From: Methylotenera_A sp963701715
Lineage (GTDB): Bacteria; Pseudomonadota; Gammaproteobacteria; Burkholderiales; Methylophilaceae
DNA: 64,000 nt
Direction of reading: 5' to 3'
NCBI GenBank assembly: GCA_963701715.1
Contig: CAVPAX010000004.1
Location: 434,001 to 498,000 of the forward strand
The notes under the pieces are model-generated. The model was given only the letters and a program-made list of their open reading frames with translations. It did not search any database and was not told where the DNA came from. Below are positions 1 through 6,656 of the stretch, one piece after another. The translations under genes and the position numbers were made by a program. The number at the start of each line of letters is the position of its first letter. Within the stretch, counting starts at the first letter, position 1.

Positions 1-74
1 AACACCTTTATGCACTGCACAGAGCGAGCGCCAGTGTTATCGGCAACTTCTAGCCGAGATTGCATTTGAATCAT
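1..74 (-). CDS. rplN: 50S ribosomal protein L14, N-terminal part (cut by window edge)
   Basis: The minus strand from base 74 encodes MIQMQSRLEVADNTGARS and a few more residues, the well-known N-terminus of L14, which binds 23S rRNA near the L19 contact on the large subunit. Only about 24 codons lie inside the window; the rest continues past base 1. It is the first gene of the spc-type operon and is separated from rpsQ by a 191-base gap with its own promoter. The identification rests on the N-terminal match alone but is safe, because rplN always follows rpsQ in this cluster. Confidence 0.93.
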   Translation of the reverse strand, partial: MIQMQSRLEVADNTGARSVQCIKV

Positions 75-112
75 GAGAATAATCTCCAACTTAATCCGTT
101 AAACCAACACCA

Positions 113-130
113 GCCGTTAATGTTAACGGC
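113..130 (-). promoter_or_regulatory. Leader hairpin upstream of rplN
   Basis: A perfect 8-base inverted repeat, GCCGTTAA and TTAACGGC, is separated by only two bases. It lies in the predicted 5' leader of rplN, about 40 bases before the start codon. No T run follows, so it is not a terminator. In E. coli the spc operon is controlled by S8 binding further downstream, so this hairpin has no obvious homologue there. Its function is unknown. Confidence 0.4.
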
Positions 131-206
131 CAATAGACCACGGTCAGTATTGGGGCACTTGCTTTTTTTATGAACTCTAGAGTCCACGAGTGCCGAAAAG
201 TCCAAC

Positions 207-236
207 ATTATAACGGGTATTCTTGGTATATTGCAA
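207..236 (-). promoter_or_regulatory. Sigma70-type promoter of the spc operon (rplN)
   Basis: On the minus strand TTGCAA (236-231) is followed after 18 bases by a perfect TATAAT (212-207). It lies in the rpsQ-rplN gap, exactly where the S10 operon ends and the spc operon begins in E. coli. A start near base 200 would give rplN a leader of about 125 bases. This reads as the spc promoter. Confidence 0.7.
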
Positions 237-265
237 GCCAAAAATACCTTTTTTTACTACTTTAC

Positions 266-520
266 TTAAGCCTTAACTACTTTACTCACTACCCAAGTTT
301 TTGTTTTAGACATCGGGCGACTTTCAGTAATAGTGACCAAGTCACCTTCTTTACATTCGTTATTTTCGTCATGTGCATGAAATTTGTTTGATTTCACAAC
401 GACTTTACCAATTAACGGATGTTTTACCTTGCGCTCAACAAGCACAGTAATCGTTTTGTCCATTTTATCGCTAACTACACGACCAGTTAAACTACGCACT
501 ACTTTTGTAGATTCAGTCAT
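266..520 (-). CDS. rpsQ: 30S ribosomal protein S17
   Basis: This 84-residue protein matches S17, the OB-fold primary-binding protein of the 16S rRNA 5' domain. The conserved stretches GRVVSDKMDKTITV near the N-terminus and the ESRPMSKTK segment near residues 67-75 are diagnostic. Its length is normal for the family. It is the last gene of the S10 operon here and starts two bases after the rpmC stop. Downstream there is no clear terminator, only the gap with the rplN promoter, so read-through into rplN is possible. Confidence 0.96.
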   Translation of the reverse strand: MTESTKVVRSLTGRVVSDKMDKTITVLVERKVKHPLIGKVVVKSNKFHAHDENNECKEGDLVTITESRPMSKTKTWVVSKVVKA

Positions 521-522
521 AA

Positions 523-717
523 TTAACCTTGTTTCGCTTTCTCAGCCAATACAGTCTTCACGCGTGCTACATCCTTGCGTACTTTACCTAGCTGATCTAC
601 TTTGTTTAATTGTTGCGTTGCCAGCTGCATGCGTAATGAAAATTGCGCACGACGCAATTCAATTAACTCCGCATTCAATTCATCAACACCTTTTGCTCTC
701 AAATCTGTTGCTTTCAT
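523..717 (-). CDS. rpmC: 50S ribosomal protein L29
   Basis: This is the 64-residue L29, a small two-helix protein at the polypeptide exit of the large subunit. It begins MKATDLRAK, as family members do, and carries the conserved LRMQLATQQL segment. A longer frame begins at 744 inside rplP, but I choose 717. The AGGGAAG Shine-Dalgarno lies at the right distance only for this start, and the extra nine residues are not part of the family. The start lies just past the rplP stop codon, so the two are probably translationally coupled. Confidence 0.94.
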   Translation of the reverse strand: MKATDLRAKGVDELNAELIELRRAQFSLRMQLATQQLNKVDQLGKVRKDVARVKTVLAEKAKQG

Positions 718-733
718 ATTGGCTTCCCTGTCC

Positions 734-1150
734 TTAACTGCCAAGTTGGCGCGTCATGAATGTCGTTTCAATCGGCAACTTTGCAGCAGCCAAACGAAAC
801 GCTTCACGCGCAAGCTCTTCACTCACGCCGTCCATTTCGTATAACATTTTGCCTGGCTGAATTTGTGCTACGTAGTACTCAGTGCTACCCTTACCGTTAC
901 CCATACGTACTTCAGCTGGTTTTTTAGAAATTGGCTGATCTGGAAAAATGCGAATCCATACGCGGCCACCGCGTTTAATATGGCGCGTCATTACACGACG
1001 CGCAGCTTCAATTTGGCGAGCAGTCAAACGGCCGCGGCCTATCGCTTTTAATCCAAAATCACCAAAACTTACTTTGTTACCTGTCGTTGCAATGCCTTTG
1101 TTACGGCCTTTTTGCATCTTGCGGTATTTTTGTCTAGACGGTTGCAGCAT
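734..1150 (-). CDS. rplP: 50S ribosomal protein L16
   Basis: At 138 residues this is a full-length L16, a late-assembling protein close to the peptidyl-transferase centre and tRNA elbow. It starts MLQPSRQKYRKMQKGRNKG, the standard family N-terminus, and contains the conserved VWIRIFPD and GKGSTEYYVA segments. Its first 17 bases overlap the 3' end of rpsC, suggesting coupled translation. Nothing is unusual in the protein. Confidence 0.96.
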   Translation of the reverse strand: MLQPSRQKYRKMQKGRNKGIATTGNKVSFGDFGLKAIGRGRLTARQIEAARRVMTRHIKRGGRVWIRIFPDQPISKKPAEVRMGNGKGSTEYYVAQIQPGKMLYEMDGVSEELAREAFRLAAAKLPIETTFMTRQLGS

Positions 1151-1868
1151 CTTTAGCCCTCGGCTTTCTTACTTTTTTCTCTGGTTCGGCAACAGGTGTT
1201 GCAGCTGGAGCAGTGGCACCGATTGGCGCTTGCACGTTATCAGCAAAAATCTCACCCTTAAATACCCATACTTTGATACCGATAATACCGTAGGTGGTAG
1301 AAGCCTCTGCCACACCATAATCGATATCAGCACGCAATGTATGAAGCGGTACACGGCCTTCACGATACCACTCGGTACGCGCAATCTCAATACCATTCAA
1401 CCGGCCTGAACTCATAATTTTGATGCCTTGAGCGCCTAAACGCATTGCGTTTTGCATTGCACGCTTCATCGCACGACGGAACATCACGCGCTTTTCAAGC
1501 TGCTGAGCGATTGATTGTGCAATCAAAGTAGCATCAATCTCAGGTTTACGCACTTCTTCAATATTCAAGTGCACAGGCACACCCATTAAGCCCTGCAGAG
1601 CTGAGCGTAAAGATTCAATATCTTCGCCTTTTTTCCCAATCACAACACCCGGACGTGCGCTGTGAATAGTGATCTTTGCATTTTTTGCAGGGCGCTCAAT
1701 AATGATCTTACTAACCGCTGCACTGGCTAATTTTTTGTTTAGGAACTCACGCACTTTAATGTCGCTTTGCAACATCTCAGGGAAGTTTTTGCTATTGGCG
1801 TACCAGCGTGAGGCCCAATTTTTATTGACACTCAGACGGAAGCCGATTGGATGTATTTTTTGTCCCAT
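1134..1868 (-). CDS. rpsC: 30S ribosomal protein S3
   Basis: This 244-residue S3 starts MGQKIHPIGFRL and has its KH domain in roughly residues 39-107, with the GKKG loop at 78-81. The second domain contains the conserved GRLNGIEIARTEWYREGR segment. S3 lines the mRNA entry channel and has helicase-like activity. Past about residue 210 there is a low-complexity Ala/Pro/Lys-rich tail (ending RKPRAKDAATV) of the kind that varies in betaproteobacterial S3. The coding end overlaps rplP by 17 bases. Confidence 0.96.
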   Translation of the reverse strand: MGQKIHPIGFRLSVNKNWASRWYANSKNFPEMLQSDIKVREFLNKKLASAAVSKIIIERPAKNAKITIHSARPGVVIGKKGEDIESLRSALQGLMGVPVHLNIEEVRKPEIDATLIAQSIAQQLEKRVMFRRAMKRAMQNAMRLGAQGIKIMSSGRLNGIEIARTEWYREGRVPLHTLRADIDYGVAEASTTYGIIGIKVWVFKGEIFADNVQAPIGATAPAATPVAEPEKKVRKPRAKDAATV

Positions 1869-1869
1869 A

Positions 1870-2208
1870 TTATGCCTTTGAGTCGCCGACAGTCACGTGA
1901 ATATGACAGGTTGGTTTAATAATACGCCCCGCACGACCTTTTGCACGAGCACGAATACGTTTAAGCACAATGCCTTTATCCACGTAAATAGAAGTCACCT
2001 TCAATTCATCGATATCAGCGCCATTGTTATGTTCAGCATTGGCAATCGCAGACTCCACCACTTTTTTGATTACTTCCGCACCTTTTTTAGGTGTGAAATT
2101 TAAAATATTTAGTGCATGGTCTACTTTTTTACCCCGAACAAGGTCAGCCACCAAACGCGCTTTTTGCGGAGAGAGATGAACGCCTTTTAATATTGCAGTT
2201 ACTTGCAT
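1870..2208 (-). CDS. rplV: 50S ribosomal protein L22
   Basis: This is L22, whose long beta hairpin lines the exit tunnel. The family segments LSPQKARLVADLVRGKKVDHAL and the C-terminal RAKGRAGRI loop are present. Two adjacent ATG codons open the frame (2211 and 2208). I take the second because the GAGG Shine-Dalgarno is only three bases from the first. The tunnel hairpin looks ordinary, with no sign of a macrolide-resistance change that I can recognise. Neighbours rpsS and rpsC follow closely. Confidence 0.95.
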   Translation of the reverse strand: MQVTAILKGVHLSPQKARLVADLVRGKKVDHALNILNFTPKKGAEVIKKVVESAIANAEHNNGADIDELKVTSIYVDKGIVLKRIRARAKGRAGRIIKPTCHIHVTVGDSKA

Positions 2209-2217
2209 CATTAGCCT

Positions 2218-2496
2218 CTATTTCTTCGCTGCTTTTCTATCAGCCGCATGACCTTTGAATGTGCGTGTTAACGCAAATTCACCGAGCTTGTGACCTACCA
2301 TGTTTTCAGAAATCAATACTGGTATATGTTGCTTACCATTATGTACCGCGATAGTTAAACCAATAAAATCCGGCAAGATTGTAGAACGACGTGACCAAGT
2401 TTTAATCGGTTTGCGATCGCGAGAAGCCGCAGCGACTTCTACTTTTTTTGCCAGATGACCATCAATAAATGGTCCTTTTTTAATTGAACGTGCCAT
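2218..2496 (-). CDS. rpsS: 30S ribosomal protein S19
   Basis: This 92-residue S19 begins MARSIKKGPFIDGHL and carries the conserved RRSTILPDFIGLTIAVHNG and GHKLGEFALTRTF segments. S19 sits in the head of the small subunit and forms inter-subunit bridges with the central protuberance. Its length is normal. It lies between rplB and rplV with gaps of a few bases, as in every S10 operon. Confidence 0.96.
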   Translation of the reverse strand: MARSIKKGPFIDGHLAKKVEVAAASRDRKPIKTWSRRSTILPDFIGLTIAVHNGKQHIPVLISENMVGHKLGEFALTRTFKGHAADRKAAKK

Positions 2497-2501
2497 ATTG
2501 A

Positions 2502-3335
2502 TTACCTTACATTCCTTGGACGACGACTAACGCGCATATTATCGGTACGCTTATTGCTACGCGTGCGATATCCCTTAGTTTTAACACCCCACGGGCTAAC
2601 TGGATTCATACCCGCTGCCGTACGGCCTTCACCACCACCATGCGGGTGATCAATCGGATTCATAACCACACCGCGAACGGTTGGACGAACACCGCGCCAG
2701 CGCATCGCACCAGCTTTTCCGATTGAACGAAGTGAATGTTCTTCATTGCCCACTTCACCCAAAGTCGCTTTACAGTCCACGTGTACGCGACGCACTTCGC
2801 CAGAACGCAAGCGTAGCTGTGCATAAGCACCTTCACGAGCCAACAACTGCACAGATGTTCCTGCTGAACGTGCGATTTGTGCACCTTTACCAGGCTGCAA
2901 TTCGATGCAGTGAATCGTGCTACCAACTGGGATGTTACGCAGAGGCAACGCATTACCTACTTTAATCGGCGCTTCAGCACCGCTAATCAATTGCGCACCA
3001 GCTGCAATGCCGCGCGGCGCAATAATGTAACGACGCTCGCCATCCGCATAGCAAAGCAATGCAATGTTTGCAGTGCGATTAGGATCATACTCTATACGCT
3101 CTACATTCGCAGGAATGCCATCTTTATTACGACGGAAATCAATCATACGATAGTGTTGCTTATGACCGCCACCTTGGTGACGTGTCGTAATGCGACCGTT
3201 GTTGTTACGACCAGCATTCTTGCTTTGACTTTCCAACAGCGGCGCGTGCGGTTTGCCTTTATACAAATCTGGTGTAACTACCTTCAGCACACCACGACGA
3301 CCCGGGGAAGTTGGTTTGACTTTTACTAATGCCAT
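2502..3335 (-). CDS. rplB: 50S ribosomal protein L2
   Basis: This 277-residue L2 is one of the most conserved ribosomal proteins and is needed for subunit association and peptidyl-transferase activity. It starts MALVKVKPTSPGRRGV and shows the diagnostic HPHGGGEGRT motif at about residues 230-239, which contains the functionally important histidine. The C-terminus is the usual basic extension. It is transcribed between rplW and rpsS. No anomaly is seen. Confidence 0.97.
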   Translation of the reverse strand: MALVKVKPTSPGRRGVLKVVTPDLYKGKPHAPLLESQSKNAGRNNNGRITTRHQGGGHKQHYRMIDFRRNKDGIPANVERIEYDPNRTANIALLCYADGERRYIIAPRGIAAGAQLISGAEAPIKVGNALPLRNIPVGSTIHCIELQPGKGAQIARSAGTSVQLLAREGAYAQLRLRSGEVRRVHVDCKATLGEVGNEEHSLRSIGKAGAMRWRGVRPTVRGVVMNPIDHPHGGGEGRTAAGMNPVSPWGVKTKGYRTRSNKRTDNMRVSRRPRNVR

Positions 3336-3346
3336 ATCTTCTCTCC

Positions 3347-3661
3347 TTATTCGGCTGCTGCGAAGTTAATTTCTTGACCTGGCTTCAAGCTGACATAAGC
3401 TTTTTTCCAGTCGTTACGCTTGCCCATACGGCGGCCAGCACGCTTTGTTTTACCACCTACATTAATGACTGCAACTGACTTAACTTCCACCTTGAAGACC
3501 AACTCTACAGCTGCCTTAATTTCAGTTTTAGTTGCATCGGTACGCACTTTAAATGCAATTTGCTGATATTTGTCAGCAATGTTGGTCGCTTTTTCAGTAA
3601 TTTGCGGCGCCAAAATAACTTGCAACAAACGGTCTTGAGTTTTTGTAATAGCGCTCATCAT
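3347..3661 (-). CDS. rplW: 50S ribosomal protein L23
   Basis: This 104-residue L23 is the exit-tunnel protein that docks trigger factor and the signal recognition particle. Conserved parts are APQITEKAT near the N-terminus and KTKRAGRRMGKRNDWKKAYV in the second half. It opens with two adjacent ATG codons. The first overlaps the rplD stop as ATGA, a standard coupling arrangement, and an AGGAG lies eight bases upstream of it. Confidence 0.95.
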   Translation of the reverse strand: MMSAITKTQDRLLQVILAPQITEKATNIADKYQQIAFKVRTDATKTEIKAAVELVFKVEVKSVAVINVGGKTKRAGRRMGKRNDWKKAYVSLKPGQEINFAAAE

Positions 3662-4284
3662 GCTAGCATCTCCTCAAGTTTCTTAACTGCGCCAGTAGTT
3701 GCCAACACCTTTGGAAAGCGCACCAGACTCACAGGGTCGGCATATTGCGCTTCAACCACCATCACATTCGTTAAGTTACGTGATGATAAATATAGATTCT
3801 CATCAAAGCCGTCTGTTAACAACAGCACACCATCGGCATAACCTAAACCTTTGATTTTCTCAACCAACTGCTTAGTTTTTGGCGTTTCCACTTTAAAGTC
3901 TTCCACTACAGCAATACGCTCTTGACGCACAAGCTCAGACAAAATTGTTTGCATACCAGCGCGGTAAGCCTTACGGTTTACTTTGTGGCTGTAATTTTCA
4001 TTTGGTGAATTTGGGAAAGCACGACCACCTCCACGCCAAATTGGGCTCGATGTCATACCTGCACGCGCATTACCTGTACCCTTTTGTGCGTATGGCTTAT
4101 GCGTTGTATGCGCTACGTTATCACGGCCTTTTTGTGCACGCGTTGCTGTACGGGCGTTTGCCATGTACGCTACAACCACTTGGTGCACTAAAGCTTCGTT
4201 AAATTCGCGGCCAAATGTCACATCAGAAACAGCAACGCCTTTTTTAGTAGCCTTACCGTTGTTATCTATTAATTTAAGTTCCAT
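3658..4284 (-). CDS. rplD: 50S ribosomal protein L4
   Basis: This 208-residue L4 has the conserved tunnel loop (QKGTGNARAG and SPIWRGGGRAFPN) near residues 65-95. In E. coli L4 also autoregulates the S10 operon by attenuation in the rpsJ leader. Here a promoter and a terminator-like hairpin sit just before rplC, the gene upstream of rplD (see 4970-5042), a plausible place for such control. Length is normal, and the stop overlaps the rplW start. Confidence 0.95.
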   Translation of the reverse strand: MELKLIDNNGKATKKGVAVSDVTFGREFNEALVHQVVVAYMANARTATRAQKGRDNVAHTTHKPYAQKGTGNARAGMTSSPIWRGGGRAFPNSPNENYSHKVNRKAYRAGMQTILSELVRQERIAVVEDFKVETPKTKQLVEKIKGLGYADGVLLLTDGFDENLYLSSRNLTNVMVVEAQYADPVSLVRFPKVLATTGAVKKLEEMLA

Positions 4285-4287
4285 GAT

Positions 4288-4947
4288 TTAGCCCCTCACT
4301 TTCTGGAGCTTAGCTTTAACGGCTGGACGCACAACAACGTCGCCACCTTTAGAGCCAGGAATTGCACCTTTAATCAGAAGCAGGTTACGTTCAGCATCTA
4401 CGCGAACGATTTCTAAATTCTGTGTGGTCACTTTAACGTCACCCAAATGCCCAGGCATGCGTTTACCAGGAAATACTCGACCCGGATCTTGCGCCATACC
4501 GATTGAGCCAGGCACGTTGTGTGAACGTGAGTTACCATGTGATGCACGGTTAGAGCTAAAATGGTGGCGCTTAATTGCACCAGCAAAACCCTTACCAATC
4601 GAGGTGCCTGTCACATCCACCAATTGACCTGCTGAGAAAATCTCCACCGTCACATTGCCGCCAACTTGGTAGTTATTTAGCACGTCAGCAGAGACATTGA
4701 ATTCTTTGATGCCCGCACCTGCAGCAACGCCCGCTTTGGCATAATGACCAGTAAGCGCTTTGTTGATGCGGCTAGCACGACGTTCACCGTGAGCAACCTG
4801 AAGGCCTGTATAGCCATCGCTCGCGACAGTTTTGATCTGTGTCACACGGTTAGGTACAACTTCCAACACAGTTACTGGGATGCTTGCACCATCCTCAGTA
4901 AACACGCGGGTCATGCCTACCTTGCGACCAATAAGCCCTAAGCTCAT
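4288..4947 (-). CDS. rplC: 50S ribosomal protein L3
   Basis: This 219-residue L3 starts MSLGLIGRKVGMTRVF and includes the conserved GASHGN-like region (RASHGNSRSHNVPGSIG, around residues 133-149), whose glutamine/asparagine loop reaches the peptidyl-transferase centre. L3 is an early assembly protein. An AAGGAT Shine-Dalgarno lies upstream. Unlike the tight spacing further down the operon, 110 bases separate it from rpsJ, and they contain a promoter. Confidence 0.96.
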   Translation of the reverse strand: MSLGLIGRKVGMTRVFTEDGASIPVTVLEVVPNRVTQIKTVASDGYTGLQVAHGERRASRINKALTGHYAKAGVAAGAGIKEFNVSADVLNNYQVGGNVTVEIFSAGQLVDVTGTSIGKGFAGAIKRHHFSSNRASHGNSRSHNVPGSIGMAQDPGRVFPGKRMPGHLGDVKVTTQNLEIVRVDAERNLLLIKGAIPGSKGGDVVVRPAVKAKLQKVRG

Positions 4948-4969
4948 GATCGTATCCTTATTTTTAGTT

Positions 4970-4996
4970 AAAAAAGCCGATTACAATTGACCGACT
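4970..4996 (-). terminator. Terminator-like hairpin before rplC (possible attenuator)
   Basis: On the minus strand AGTCGGT (96-90) pairs with ATCGGCT (81-75) across an 8-base loop, with one or two G-U pairs. It is followed directly by a T run. It lies between the promoter at 5014-5042 and the rplC start, so it could attenuate transcription of the operon below rpsJ. The structure is seen; the regulatory role is inferred. Confidence 0.5.
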
Positions 4997-5013
4997 TCTA
5001 TGAAAGAGCGCGG

Positions 5014-5042
5014 ATTATACCGAACTCTGATTTTATTTACAA
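5014..5042 (-). promoter_or_regulatory. Sigma70-type promoter inside the S10 operon, before rplC
   Basis: TTGTAA (5042-5037) and a perfect TATAAT (5019-5014) are separated by exactly 17 bases on the minus strand. The sequence sits in the rpsJ-rplC gap. It would let rplC to rpsQ be made independently of the str-operon read-through that supplies rpsJ. Confidence 0.7.
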
Positions 5043-5057
5043 CTAGTTAATTACGAC

Positions 5058-5366
5058 TTACAGCTTAATTTCCACATCAACGCCAGCAGGTAAATCCAAC
5101 TTCATTAAAGCATCTACTGTTTTATCAGTTGGATCAACAATATCCATCAAACGCTGGTGCGTACGAATTTCAAACTGGTCACGCGATGTTTTATTAACAT
5201 GTGGTGAACGCAGAATATCAAAACGTTCAATACTTGTTGGCAATGGCACGGGGCCTTTGACTACTGCGCCTGTGCGTTTTGCGGTTTCTACGATTTCTTG
5301 AGCAGATTGATCAATCAAACGATAATCAAATGCTTTCAAGCGAATTCGAATTTTTTGAGCTGCCAT
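5058..5366 (-). CDS. rpsJ: 30S ribosomal protein S10 (NusE)
   Basis: This 102-residue S10 starts MAAQKIRIRLKAFDYRLID and carries GPVPLPTSIERF and RTHQRLMDIVDPTDKTVDAL, all diagnostic. S10 is part of the small-subunit head and also acts as NusE, the partner of NusB and NusG in antitermination and transcription-translation coupling. It follows tuf after a hairpin at 5390-5412. It is separated from rplC by an internal promoter, so it may be transcribed mainly with the str operon. Confidence 0.97.
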   Translation of the reverse strand: MAAQKIRIRLKAFDYRLIDQSAQEIVETAKRTGAVVKGPVPLPTSIERFDILRSPHVNKTSRDQFEIRTHQRLMDIVDPTDKTVDALMKLDLPAGVDVEIKL

Positions 5367-5389
5367 TTACTTTTCCTTTAAAGAGCGAA

Positions 5390-5412
5390 ACGGCAAGCTT
5401 TGTGCTTGCCGT
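5390..5412 (-). terminator. Hairpin between tuf copy A and rpsJ
   Basis: ACGGCAAGC and GCTTGCCGT form a perfect 9-base stem with a 5-base loop just after the tuf stop. The following bases are only moderately T-rich, so termination is probably partial, leaving read-through into rpsJ. Confidence 0.5.
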
Positions 5413-5424
5413 CTAATTTAATTA

Positions 5425-6615
5425 CTATTCAATAATTTTAGCTACCACGCCGGCACCGACGGTACGTCCACCTTCACGAATCGCAAAGCGTAAGCCTTCT
5501 TCCATCGCAATCGGGGCAATCAAAGTCACAGTGATTGAGACGTTGTCGCCTGGCATCACCATTTCGGTACCTGCTGGCAACTCTACTGCACCGGTTACGT
5601 CTGTGGTACGGAAGTAGAACTGTGGACGATAGCCTTGGAAGAATGGTGTGTGACGACCGCCTTCATCTTTACCTAATACGTAGATTTCTGCTGTGAATTT
5701 AGTGTGTGGTTTGATAGAACCTGATTTCGCCAATACTTGACCACGTTCTACTTCTTCACGTTTTGTACCACGGAGTAGTACGCCTACGTTGTCGCCCGCT
5801 TGACCTTGGTCAAGTAACTTACGGAACATTTCTACGCCTGTACAGGTAGTTTTGAGGGTTGGTTTGATACCTACGATTTCAATTTCGTCGCCGACTTTTA
5901 CAATACCGCGTTCAATACGGCCCGTTACTACGGTACCACGTCCTGAGATTGAGAATACATCTTCTACCGGCATCAGGAAGCTGCCGTCAATAGCGCGCTC
6001 TGGCATAGGGATATAGCTGTCTAATGCGTCTGCCAATCTGAAGATGGCCGGTTCGCCGTATTCTGATTGGTCGCCTTCTAATGCCAGCTTGGCTGAACCG
6101 ATCACGATCGGCGTGTCATCACCCGGGAAGTCATATTTGCTCAAAAGTTCACGCACTTCCATTTCAACGAGCTCGAGCAATTCTTTGTCGTCGACCATGT
6201 CTGCTTTGTTCATAAACACAACAATGTAAGGTACGCCTACTTGACGTGCCAACAGAATGTGTTCACGTGTTTGCGGCATAGGGCCGTCAGCTGCTGAAAC
6301 CACTAAAATCGCGCCGTCCATTTGTGCAGCACCGGTAATCATGTTTTTTACATAGTCAGCATGGCCCGGGCAGTCCACGTGTGCGTAGTGACGGGTTGCG
6401 GTTTCGTATTCTACGTGCGCTGTGTTAATGGTAATACCACGGGCTTTTTCTTCTGGTGCCGCGTCAATTTGGTCATACGCTTTTGCTTCACCGCCATATT
6501 TCTTTGAAAGAATGGTGGTGATCGCTGCTGTCAATGTTGTTTTACCATGATCCACGTGACCAATCGTGCCTACGTTCACGTGCGGCTTGGTACGTTCAAA
6601 TTTGCCTTTTGCCAT
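5425..6615 (-). CDS. tuf: Elongation factor Tu, copy A
   Basis: This 396-residue EF-Tu is the GTPase that delivers aminoacyl-tRNA to the ribosome. The G motifs are all present: GHVDHGKT near 19-26, DCPGHADY near 81-88 and NKAD near 136-139. Domains 2 and 3 follow at normal length. It is the last gene of the str operon (rpsL-rpsG-fusA-tuf). The protein is identical to copy B at 22079-23269. The genes differ, as far as I can see, at one silent position (5467 here against 22121), a sign of ongoing gene conversion. Confidence 0.98.
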   Translation of the reverse strand: MAKGKFERTKPHVNVGTIGHVDHGKTTLTAAITTILSKKYGGEAKAYDQIDAAPEEKARGITINTAHVEYETATRHYAHVDCPGHADYVKNMITGAAQMDGAILVVSAADGPMPQTREHILLARQVGVPYIVVFMNKADMVDDKELLELVEMEVRELLSKYDFPGDDTPIVIGSAKLALEGDQSEYGEPAIFRLADALDSYIPMPERAIDGSFLMPVEDVFSISGRGTVVTGRIERGIVKVGDEIEIVGIKPTLKTTCTGVEMFRKLLDQGQAGDNVGVLLRGTKREEVERGQVLAKSGSIKPHTKFTAEIYVLGKDEGGRHTPFFQGYRPQFYFRTTDVTGAVELPAGTEMVMPGDNVSITVTLIAPIAMEEGLRFAIREGGRTVGAGVVAKIIE

Positions 6616-6656
6616 GATTGTTTTCCTTTAAAAATTAATATTTGTAAAAAAATCAA

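Noticed and set aside
744..744. Extended start of rpmC, and similarly of rpoB, nusG, rplA, rplK, tatA, hisG and trmB
   Set aside because: Each longer frame runs into the upstream gene and adds residues absent from the family. The internal start has either a proper Shine-Dalgarno or the family N-terminus.
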